Shown in pieces: positions 55,706 through 62,626 of a DNA stretch of 64,000 nt. The position numbers were made by a program, and so were the translations under genes. Each line of letters starts with the position of its first letter. Positions within the stretch are counted from its first letter, which is position 1. This DNA is from Streptomyces platensis (lineage in GTDB: Bacteria > Actinomycetota > Actinomycetes > Streptomycetales > Streptomycetaceae): assembly GCF_008704855.1 (NCBI RefSeq), contig NZ_CP023691.1, positions 3,534,001-3,598,000 of the forward strand, in the 5' to 3' direction. The notes beneath the pieces are model-generated. The model was given only the letters and a program-made list of their open reading frames with translations, was not told where the DNA came from and made no database searches.

Positions 55706-56379
55706 CCATCGAGTGGGGCTGGTTCCCCGACCACGCCGACGAGATGGCCCGGCTCACCGCGGACCACCTCGCCACCGCCGTCCCCGCGGTCCTCCTCGGC
55801 CTGCTGATCGCACTGCCGCTGGCGGTCCTCGCACACCGGGTACGGCCGCTGCGCGGCTTCGTCCTCGGTGCGTCCAACATCCTCTACACCATCCCGTCCC
55901 TGGCCTTCTTCGTCCTGCTGCTGCCGGTCACCGGGCTGACCCGCACCACCGCGATCGTCGGTCTGACCGCGTACACCCTGGTCGTGCTGGTGCGGAACAC
56001 CGTCGAGGGCCTGGACGCGGTCCCGGCCAAGGCCCGCGAGGCATCCCAGGCGATGGGGACCCGGCCGCTGCGCACACTGCTCACCGTCGAGCTGCCGCTC
56101 GCCCTCCCGGTGATCATGGCGGGCGTACGGGTCGCCACCGTCATGTCGATCTCCCTGGTCAGCGTGGCCAGTTACATCGGCTACGGCGGCCTCGGCCAGC
56201 TCTTCACCGACGGCTTCCAGCGCAACTACCCCACCCCGGTCATCGCCGGTGTGGCCCTGACCCTGCTGCTCGCCCTGGTCGCCGACGCGCTGCTGGTGAC
56301 CGTCCAGTGGCTGTGCACCCCCTGGCGGCGCGGCACCACCTCCCGGCAGCGCTCCTTCAAGTGGCGGAAGGCAGCGTGA
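55702..56379 (+). CDS. Betaine-type ABC importer permease 1
   Basis: A 225-residue OpuCB-type permease with five or six membrane helices. The EAA coupling loop is AREASQAMGTRPLRTLLTVELPLALPVI (about 112-139). ATGA overlap with the ATPase gene. It pairs with the second permease as a heterodimer. The first segment WFPDHADEMARLTADHLATAVPAVLLG matches OpuC-type N-termini. Confidence 0.92.
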   Translation: MTIEWGWFPDHADEMARLTADHLATAVPAVLLGLLIALPLAVLAHRVRPLRGFVLGASNILYTIPSLAFFVLLLPVTGLTRTTAIVGLTAYTLVVLVRNTVEGLDAVPAKAREASQAMGTRPLRTLLTVELPLALPVIMAGVRVATVMSISLVSVASYIGYGGLGQLFTDGFQRNYPTPVIAGVALTLLLALVADALLVTVQWLCTPWRRGTTSRQRSFKWRKAA

Positions 56380-56386
56380 CGCGCCG

Positions 56387-57058
56387 ATGCTCGAACTCCT
56401 GAAGAACCTCGCCGCCTGGCTCACCAGCCCGGCCCAGTGGTCCGGCCCCGAGGGCATCGCCACCCGCGTCCTGGAGCACCTGGAGTACTCGCTCCTCGCC
56501 ACTCTCGCCGCGGCCGTGATCGCGCTGCCGGTCGGCCTGCTCATCGGGCACACCGGCCGCGGCGCCTTCCTCGCCGTGAACCTCTCCTCCTTCGGCCGGG
56601 CGCTGCCCACCGTCGGCCTGGTCACCCTGGTGTTCCTGGCGGGCGGGCTGAGCGTCTGGCCGGTGTATGTGTCGCTGGTCGCGCTCGCCGTGCCCGTGAT
56701 CATCACCAATACGTACGCGGGCATGGCCGCCGTCGACCCCGAGGTCAAGGACGCGGCCAAGGGGGTGGGGCTGCGCGGCCGCCAGGTCCTCTGGCAGGTC
56801 GAACTCCCGCTCGCGCTCCCGCTGATCATGACCGGCGTACGGCTGGCGACCGTGCAGGTCGTCGCCACCGCCACCATCGCCGCCTATGTCAGCTTCGGCG
56901 GGCTGGGCCGCTATGTCTTCGACGGCCTGGCGCAGCGCGACCTGGTGCAGGTCCTCGGGGGTGCGGTCCTGGTGGCCGTGCTCGCCGTCGCCGCCGACCT
57001 GGCGCTGGGCGGACTGACGCGGCTGCTGTTCCGCGGCCGCCCCGCCGCCGCCCGCTGA
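56387..57058 (+). CDS. Betaine-type ABC importer permease 2
   Basis: A 223-residue OpuCD-type permease. Helices include LLATLAAAVIALPVGLLIGH and VGLVTLVFLAGGLSVWPVYV; the EAA loop is VKDAAKGVGLRGRQVLWQVELPLALPLIM (about 120-148). It starts 7 nt after permease 1 and is 46 nt before the binding protein gene. Confidence 0.92.
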   Translation: MLELLKNLAAWLTSPAQWSGPEGIATRVLEHLEYSLLATLAAAVIALPVGLLIGHTGRGAFLAVNLSSFGRALPTVGLVTLVFLAGGLSVWPVYVSLVALAVPVIITNTYAGMAAVDPEVKDAAKGVGLRGRQVLWQVELPLALPLIMTGVRLATVQVVATATIAAYVSFGGLGRYVFDGLAQRDLVQVLGGAVLVAVLAVAADLALGGLTRLLFRGRPAAAR

Positions 57059-57104
57059 GCATCCGCCGCCCCGTCCCCTCCGTACGTCCCGAGGAGTCCC
57101 GCCC

Positions 57105-58031
57105 ATGAACCGTCGTACCGTCCTGACCACGCTCCTCGCCGGCGCCTCGGCCCCGCTGCTGGCCGCCTGCTCCTCCGGCATCACCTCCCTCAAGGGGGAC
57201 GGCGTCGGCGGCGACAGCGGCAGCAGCAGCGGCGGCCTGACCATCGGCACCGCCAACTTCACCGAGAACCAGATCCTCGGCTACCTCTACGCGGGTGTGC
57301 TGAACGCCGCCGGGGTCAAGACCACCGTCAAGCCCAACCTCGGCTCCCGCGAGATCGTGGTCCCCGCACTGCGCTCCGGCGATATCGACCTGCTCCCCGA
57401 ATACCAGGGCAGCCTGCTGCTCTACCTCGACAAGAAGGCCACCGAGACCGAGGCCGGCGCGATGCAGAACGCGCTGGCCACCGTATTGCCGAACGGCCTC
57501 GAAGTCCTCCCCTACGCCGCCGCCGAGGACCGCGACACCTTCGCCGTGACCCGGGAGACCGCCGACCACTACGGGCTGAAGACGCTCGCCGATCTGCGCA
57601 AGGTCAACGGCAAGCTGGTCTTCGGCGCCGCCGCCGAGATGAAGAAGCGGGTCGTCGGGCTCGTCGGCCTCAAGGAGCAGTACGGCGTGGAATTCAAGGA
57701 GTTCAAGGCGCTGGACTCGTCCGGTCCGCTGGTCAAGGGCGCCCTGAAGAAGGGCGACATCGATGTCGCCAATGTCTTCACCACCGATGTCGACACCGCG
57801 GAGAACGGCTGGGTGCTGCTCCAGGACCCCAAGCACCTCATCCCCGCCCAGCACATCGTGCCGCTGATCGCCGCCCGCAAGGCCGACTCCAAGGTCCGCA
57901 AGGCGCTGGCCCGTCTGGGCAACACCCTCACCACCGCCCACCTCACCGAGCTCAACCGCCTCGTCGACAAGGAGAAGCAGGACCCGGACCGGGTGGCCGA
58001 GGCCTGGCTCAAGAAGCAGAAGCTGGACTGA
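57105..58031 (+). CDS. Betaine-type substrate-binding lipoprotein
   Basis: A 308-residue extracellular binding protein with a lipobox LLAAC (Cys at about 22) after a short signal peptide and Gly/Ser linker. The OpuAC-type domain begins [22 protein letters not shown] and has [37 protein letters not shown] and [11 protein letters not shown]. Related proteins bind glycine betaine, choline, carnitine or, for EgtU, ergothioneine. The ligand cannot be told from sequence by eye. Its last 23 bp overlap the ECF sigma gene tail-to-tail. Confidence 0.92.
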   Translation: MNRRTVLTTLLAGASAPLLAACSSGITSLKGDGVGGDSGSSSGGLTIGTANFTENQILGYLYAGVLNAAGVKTTVKPNLGSREIVVPALRSGDIDLLPEYQGSLLLYLDKKATETEAGAMQNALATVLPNGLEVLPYAAAEDRDTFAVTRETADHYGLKTLADLRKVNGKLVFGAAAEMKKRVVGLVGLKEQYGVEFKEFKALDSSGPLVKGALKKGDIDVANVFTTDVDTAENGWVLLQDPKHLIPAQHIVPLIAARKADSKVRKALARLGNTLTTAHLTELNRLVDKEKQDPDRVAEAWLKKQKLD

Positions 58032-59094
58032 CCCCGGGGCCGCCGTAACGCGGCGGAAGGCCGAACAGCGGGAACAGCCGCTCGGTGTCCAGGAAGGACT
58101 GGAGTGCGGTGACCCGGCCGTCCGCCATCTCGATGACCTGGATCGCCCAGGGCAGACCGTCCGCGCGGTACTGCCCGAACGCCGGCCCGCCGTTCGCCCG
58201 GACCGGCACCAGATGCGACCCCTCGCAGCCCTCGCCCGGCCCGCCCAGCCACTTCAGGATGTCGGCGCGGCCGCGCAGCCACAGGGCGTACGGCGGCATG
58301 GACAGCGTGGAGTCCTCGTGCAGCACGGCGGTGAGCGCGTCCATGTCGTACCGCTCGAAGGCGTCGACATAGCGCCGCAGCAGCGCCTGCTGGGCGTCGT
58401 CCAACGGCGGCGGGGTGTCGGCGGCGTGGTCACCGGACGCGGCGAGGGTGGCCCGGGCCCGCTGCAGCGCGCTGTTGACCGACGCGACCGAACTGCCCAG
58501 CAGCTCCGCGACCTCGCTCGCCGACCAGCTGAGCACCTCCCGCAGGATCAGCACCGCCCGCTGCCGGGGCGCCAGCCGCTGGAGCGCGGAGATGAAGGCG
58601 AGCCGGATCGACTCCCGGGCGACGGCGGTCTCCGCCGGATCCCCGGCGGACGCCAGCACCCGCTGGTCCGGGACGGGCCCGATCCAAGTCGTCTCGGGCA
58701 GCCCCGTACCGATCGGGCCGTCCACGCTCGACGGGGAGGCGAGATCCATCGGCCGGGCCCGGCGCCCGCTGCCCTTGAGCAGATCCAGGCAGACATTCGT
58801 GGCGATCCGGTAGAGCCAGGACCGCAGTGAAGAGCGCCCCTCGAACCGGTCGTAGCTCCGCCAGGCCCGCACCATCGTCTCCTGCACGGCGTCCTCGGCC
58901 TCGAACGCCGACCCCAGCATCCGGTAGCAGTAGCCGGTCAGTTCGGTACGGTGCGCCTCCAGCCGGTCCGCCGGCTCCCCCTGCGGCACGCCCCGCCCGG
59001 CACCCTCAGCCGCCGCGACACCGTCGCCCGCCACGGCTTCACCCACCGCCGCGGCTTCGCTCGTCGAGGACCGCTTCATCGAGGACCCGCCCAT
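58009..59094 (-). CDS. ECF sigma factor with C-terminal SnoaL-like domain (SigG-like)
   Basis: An ECF sigma factor of 361 residues from ATG 59094 (356 from 59079). After an Ala/Gly-rich N-terminus come region 2 ([53 protein letters not shown]) and region 4 ([44 protein letters not shown]), then a SnoaL-like domain ([44 protein letters not shown]). This layout is typical of TIGR02960-type sigma factors, where the C-domain regulates activity. No anti-sigma gene is adjacent. It converges with the binding-protein gene, overlapping by 23 bp. Confidence 0.87.
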   Translation of the reverse strand: MGGSSMKRSSTSEAAAVGEAVAGDGVAAAEGAGRGVPQGEPADRLEAHRTELTGYCYRMLGSAFEAEDAVQETMVRAWRSYDRFEGRSSLRSWLYRIATNVCLDLLKGSGRRARPMDLASPSSVDGPIGTGLPETTWIGPVPDQRVLASAGDPAETAVARESIRLAFISALQRLAPRQRAVLILREVLSWSASEVAELLGSSVASVNSALQRARATLAASGDHAADTPPPLDDAQQALLRRYVDAFERYDMDALTAVLHEDSTLSMPPYALWLRGRADILKWLGGPGEGCEGSHLVPVRANGGPAFGQYRADGLPWAIQVIEMADGRVTALQSFLDTERLFPLFGLPPRYGGPGVSPASAS

Positions 59095-59256
59095 CCGCCC
59101 ATCGGCCGACCACCGGTACACACGCCCCGACCGTACCGGAGCGCCCGGCACCAGTCTGCTCCCCGGCCCGGCACCGTGCAGCCGGAGACGGGAGGCCGGG
59201 GGCGGGCTCCGGACGGGCCGGGACGCGTCGCCCCGGCCCGTCGGGCCCACCTCCGG

Positions 59257-59418
59257 TCATCTGCGCAGCTGCACGCCCCGGAGCACCCCTCCGACGACCG
59301 CACCGGCCAGCACGCTCAGCAGCAGCAGCGCGGGTTCCGCCCATCCGGAGAACACGGTGTGCGTGAGCGCAAAAACGACCACGACCGCGAGAATTCCGGC
59401 GATCAGTGCCTTTCTCAT
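59257..59418 (-). CDS. Small 53-aa protein with two membrane helices
   Basis: A short ORF with good Streptomyces codon bias: MRKALIAGILAVVVVFAL forms a first helix and EPALLLLSVLAGAVVGGVL a second, ending RGVQLRR. Topology would be a hairpin with both ends inside. The start ATG follows GGCAGGA closely, so the Shine-Dalgarno spacing is short. It lies 24 nt after a possible Cys/Gly-rich small ORF (59443-59670). Function unknown. Confidence 0.62.
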   Translation of the reverse strand: MRKALIAGILAVVVVFALTHTVFSGWAEPALLLLSVLAGAVVGGVLRGVQLRR

Positions 59419-59442
59419 TTCCTGCCCGTCATCGCTTCCTGG

Positions 59443-59670
59443 TCATCGCTTCTTGATCATCGTCGTTTCCCGCACTGCCCGGCCATACCTCCCGCTCGCC
59501 TCAGCAATCGGAAAGCGACACACCGCGCCGGAGACCAGACCTCCGAAAGCCCCCGCCGTTGCACCTGGCGCACACCCCGTCTCGGCACCGGCTATGCACC
59601 CGCCTATCCCAACGGACACCACGTAATCACTGATTTTGTCGTTGGCGCACTGCGCATGAGCAGGGCGCAA
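59443..59670 (-). CDS. Putative 75-aa Gly-zipper, Cys-containing small peptide
   Basis: An ORF from a TTG start encodes a peptide with four Cys residues (residues 8, 25, 33 and 51 roughly) and a Gly/Ala zipper (VGIGGCIAGAETGCAPGATA, then GAFGGLVSGAVC) followed by a basic tail (TTMIKKR). This composition resembles small membrane-active peptides or bacteriocin-like proteins. Its third-position GC is clearly lower than neighbours, as is the local GC, so it is either recent DNA or a chance ORF. It is followed on the same strand by a two-helix protein that could be a partner. Weakly supported. Confidence 0.35.
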   Translation of the reverse strand: MRPAHAQCANDKISDYVVSVGIGGCIAGAETGCAPGATAGAFGGLVSGAVCRFPIAEASGRYGRAVRETTMIKKR

Positions 59671-59692
59671 TACGGGCGCCCACCCCGCCTGT

Positions 59693-60736
59693 TCACCCCC
59701 GCCCCGGCTCCGCCGCCGACCCCCGTTCCGAGAGGCGGGGGGCGCACAGGATGCGCTTGCGGCGGACGCGGCGGCCCTCGATGGCGGCGACGGCGAGGCG
59801 GGCGGCCTCCTTGGCGATCTCGGCCAGGCCCCAGTCGACGGTGGTCAGGGGCGGGGTGAGGACCCGGGAGACGGGGTGGTCGTCGAAGCCGACGACGGAG
59901 AGGTCGCGGCCGACGGTGAGGGAGGCCTCGGCGGCGGCCGCGTAGACGCCGTAGGCGATGGAGTCGGAGAAGCAGAAGACGGCGGTGGGCGGGGCGAGCG
60001 CACCGGCCGGGCGGCGGCCGTCCGGACTGTTCGCCAGGACACGGCGGGCCATCGCGGTCGCCGCGTCCAACTCCTGGGGGCAGGGCAGGACTTCGGCCTC
60101 GATCCCGAGACGGTCGGCGGCCTCGCGGACATAGACGTCGGCGGGGCGGTCGGGGGTGGAGGGGCCGGTGGGGGTCAGCACGGTGATCCGGCGGTGGCCC
60201 AGCCCGCGGAGGTAGTCGAGGACGGCGTCGATGCCCGCCCGGTTGTCGAAGAGCACCTCGCCCGCCGTACGGGCCCGGCTCAGCGCGTCACCGATGGAGA
60301 CCACGGGCACCGCGTCGGCGATCTTCGACCAGCCCTCGGCGGAAGGGTCGACGGGCGAGACCAGCAGACCGTCCACCCGCTGGTCGCGCAGCTGCTTGGC
60401 GAGGGCCAGTTCGCGCTCGGGGTCGCCGCCCGCGTCGAGGATCAGCGCATAGCGGTCACCGGCCAGCAGCTCGCGCCCTATGGCCGCCATCAGCTGCTGC
60501 TGCCACAGGTCCTGAAGGTCACCGGCGAGCACCCCGACGGTGCTCGTACGGCCGCTGGCGAGGGCGCGGGCGATCGGGTCGGCCTCATAGCCGAGCTCGG
60601 CGGCGGCCCTGCGCACCCGCTCCTCGGTCTCCTTGGAGACATGCTTGCCGCGCAGTGCGTAGGAGACGGCTGCGGTGGAGAGTCCGGTGGCCTCGGCCAC
60701 CTCGCGGAGGGTGGTGCGCTTATTGGGCCTGGCCAT
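59693..60736 (-). CDS. LacI family transcriptional repressor
   Basis: A 347-residue LacI/GalR protein. The helix-turn-helix and hinge are TTLREVAEATGLSTAAVSYALRGKHVSKETEERVRRAAAELGYEADPIARAL (about 7-59 in outline), followed by a periplasmic-binding-protein-like sensor domain (TVGVLAGDLQDLWQQQLMAAIG, DGLLVSPVD, FDDHPVSRVLTPPLTTVD). The ligand is unknown. It is divergent from the amidohydrolase-cupin operon, with a long palindrome between them that it most likely binds. ATG 60736 gives the family's usual N-terminus. Confidence 0.93.
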   Translation of the reverse strand: MARPNKRTTLREVAEATGLSTAAVSYALRGKHVSKETEERVRRAAAELGYEADPIARALASGRTSTVGVLAGDLQDLWQQQLMAAIGRELLAGDRYALILDAGGDPERELALAKQLRDQRVDGLLVSPVDPSAEGWSKIADAVPVVSIGDALSRARTAGEVLFDNRAGIDAVLDYLRGLGHRRITVLTPTGPSTPDRPADVYVREAADRLGIEAEVLPCPQELDAATAMARRVLANSPDGRRPAGALAPPTAVFCFSDSIAYGVYAAAAEASLTVGRDLSVVGFDDHPVSRVLTPPLTTVDWGLAEIAKEAARLAVAAIEGRRVRRKRILCAPRLSERGSAAEPGRG

Positions 60737-60843
60737 GTCCGGAAGCCTACCCAAGGAGGGCGCCGCGCCCGGCCACGATCCGGCCTTCCCGGTGGGGCCC
60801 ACGGCCCGGCGGCTCAGGCACGGCCTTGACAGCGGAAGCTGTT

Positions 60844-60890
60844 AACCGCTTCACTTAAGCGCATCAGTTAATCGGTTAAGTGAAGCGGTT
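60844..60890. promoter_or_regulatory. 15-bp palindrome between LacI gene and amidohydrolase operon
   Basis: AACCGCTTCACTTAA (60844-60858) and TTAAGTGAAGCGGTT (60876-60890) are a perfect inverted repeat with a 17-nt spacer. The spacing of arm centres, about 32 bp or three helical turns, puts both arms on the same face of DNA. The spacer holds further TTAA elements (CAGTTAATCGGTTAA). It is AT-rich for this genome and lies 95 bp before the amidohydrolase start. Confidence 0.75.
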
Positions 60891-60985
60891 CAGGGGTGGG
60901 GCCGGCGGTCGTTCCGCGTACGCCGTCCGCCCACCCGACCGTCCGCCCGGCGGTCCGTCCGACCGCGCCGTCCGGAGGGAGGCCC

Positions 60986-61951
60986 GTGGCCACCGACGTC
61001 CACCAGCACATCTGGCCGCCCGAGTTCCTCGCCCTGCTGCGGTCCCGCACCGCGCCACCCCGGCTCGACGGCTGGACACTGCATCTGCCCGGTGAGCCGC
61101 CGTACGCCGTCGACCCCGCCGACCACGACATCGCGGCCCGCACCCGGCTCGCCCGCGCCGACGGCCTGGACCTCGCCCTGGTCTCGCTCTCCAGTCCGCT
61201 GGGCATCGAATATCTGCCGCCCACGGAGGCCGCCCCGCTGCTCAGCGCGTTCCACGACGGCGCGCTGGACCTGCCCGCCCCCTTCGGAGTCTGGGCCTCG
61301 GCCTGCCTCTCCGCCCCCGAGCCGGACCCGGAGGCGCTGCGGCGCGAGCTGGCGCGCGGCTGCGTGGGCCTCCAGCTCCCCGCCACCGCACTCCTCGACG
61401 CCGCGGGCTGGGACCGCTGCGCACCGCTGCTGGACGTCGCCGCCGAGCAGGACAAACCGCTGTTCGTGCACCCCGGGGCGGCGCCCGCCCATCGCCCGCC
61501 ACCGCCCCGGGCCGACGCTGCGCGGCCCCTTTCGGCCGCCGAGCCCACCGCGCCCGCCTGGTGGCCCGCCCTGGTCCCGTACGTCCAGCAGATGCACGCC
61601 TCCTGGTTCGCCTTCCGCGCCTTCGGCCGGCCGCGCCACCCGCATCTGCGAGTCTGCTTCGCCGCGCTGGCCGGTCTGGCGCCACTGCACGGGGAGCGGC
61701 TGGTCGCCCGCGGCGGCGGCCGGGACCGCGGCCGGGTGGACTACCGCGCCTTCTACGAGACCTCGTCCTACGGAACCCGCGCGGTGGACGCGCTCGTACG
61801 GGCCGTCGGCATCGACGTGGTGGTCAGCGGCAGCGACCGCCCGTATGCCGCCCCCGTCCTCCCCGACCTCGGCGCGGACGCCGCCGTCCACGCCCTGCGC
61901 CATGCCAACCCGGCCCGCCTGCTGGGCCCGACGAAAGGAGCCCGCCCATGA
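60986..61951 (+). CDS. TIM-barrel amidohydrolase family protein
   Basis: A 321-residue protein of the amidohydrolase_2 type. VATDVHQHIWPPEFL contains the HxH metal motif at the very N-terminus; PLFVHPGAAPAHRPP supplies the next His, and VVSGSDRPYAAP the late Asp. Members decarboxylate or hydrolyse cyclic or aromatic acids; substrate unknown. GTG 60986 follows GGAGGGAGG and is preferred to an upstream in-frame ATG. It overlaps the cupin gene by ATGA and is controlled presumably by the divergent LacI protein. Confidence 0.85.
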   Translation: MATDVHQHIWPPEFLALLRSRTAPPRLDGWTLHLPGEPPYAVDPADHDIAARTRLARADGLDLALVSLSSPLGIEYLPPTEAAPLLSAFHDGALDLPAPFGVWASACLSAPEPDPEALRRELARGCVGLQLPATALLDAAGWDRCAPLLDVAAEQDKPLFVHPGAAPAHRPPPPRADAARPLSAAEPTAPAWWPALVPYVQQMHASWFAFRAFGRPRHPHLRVCFAALAGLAPLHGERLVARGGGRDRGRVDYRAFYETSSYGTRAVDALVRAVGIDVVVSGSDRPYAAPVLPDLGADAAVHALRHANPARLLGPTKGARP

Positions 61952-62505
61952 CGGACACCGCCTCCCAGGCCGACACTGCCCGTGAGGTCCCCGACGGCGA
62001 GCAGCCGTTCACCGCACTGCCCGAGCGCAACCTCGACAAACGCGAGCTCCAGGCCCTGGTCGACGAGCTGGCCGCGCGCCCGGAGCTGTGGCGCGAGGAG
62101 GTCGCCTTCTCCGACACGGAGCGGCACTACGCCTCGCTGCACCGCGACGAGTTCGTGGACGTCTGGCTGCTGTGCTGGACCCGGCAGAACGACACCGGCT
62201 GGCACGACCACGACCTCTCCTCGGGGGCGGTGCGCGTCGTCCAGGGTGTCCTGACCGAGTCCAACCCGCGGATCGGCGGCGAGCATCTGGCCACCCCGGT
62301 CGGCGCGGGCTCCTCGTTCTGCTTCGGGCCGGACCACATCCACCGCCTCACCGGCGCGACCGACGACGCGGTGTCGGTGCACGCCTACTCGCCCCCGCTG
62401 TGGCGCCTGGGCCAGTACGACATCACCGAGGACGGGCTGATGCGGCGGGTGTCGGTCTCGTACGCCGATGAGCTGCGGCCGATGGACGCGGCGGCGGCCG
62501 CCTGA
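61948..62505 (+). CDS. Cysteine dioxygenase-like cupin in the amidohydrolase operon
   Basis: A 185-residue cupin related to cysteine dioxygenase. The iron ligands are His86 and His88 (GWHDHDLSSG) and His132 (DHIHRLTG). Compared with the cupin at 2570 the ends differ and the substrate need not be cysteine. AAAGGAG precedes the ATG. Coupling to an amidohydrolase suggests a two-step oxidation/hydrolysis of one compound. A role as a thiol dioxygenase on another thiol acid (for example mercaptopropionate-type) is possible but not shown. Confidence 0.82.
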   Translation: MTDTASQADTAREVPDGEQPFTALPERNLDKRELQALVDELAARPELWREEVAFSDTERHYASLHRDEFVDVWLLCWTRQNDTGWHDHDLSSGAVRVVQGVLTESNPRIGGEHLATPVGAGSSFCFGPDHIHRLTGATDDAVSVHAYSPPLWRLGQYDITEDGLMRRVSVSYADELRPMDAAAAA

Positions 62506-62553
62506 GCCGACCGCCGCCCCGGCCGTTACCAGCAATTAACCGCGGCAATCGAT

Positions 62554-62608
62554 CCCACCTATTGACCTTCCATTCATCGGCGTCGATCCTGCATGAATCC
62601 ATACAGGC
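62554..62608 (+). promoter_or_regulatory. Promoter/operator of the NCS1 permease gene, twin of the element at 54443
   Basis: CCCACCTATTGAC (62554-62566) equals 54443-54455. -35 TTGACC (62562-62567), 17 nt, -10 GATCCT (62585-62590). CCTGCAT (62588-62594) and ATACAGG (62601-62607) form an inverted repeat with one mismatch. The whole 55-bp element aligns without gaps to that of the betaine importer and lies at nearly the same distance from the start codon (18 against 17 intervening bases). Confidence 0.65.
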
Positions 62609-62626
62609 ACGACCCGAGGCGGACTC

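Noticed and set aside
59357..59626. Plus-strand 89-codon ORF
   Set aside because: It lies antisense to two small minus-strand ORFs, is Thr/Ala-rich low complexity and has no ribosome-binding site.
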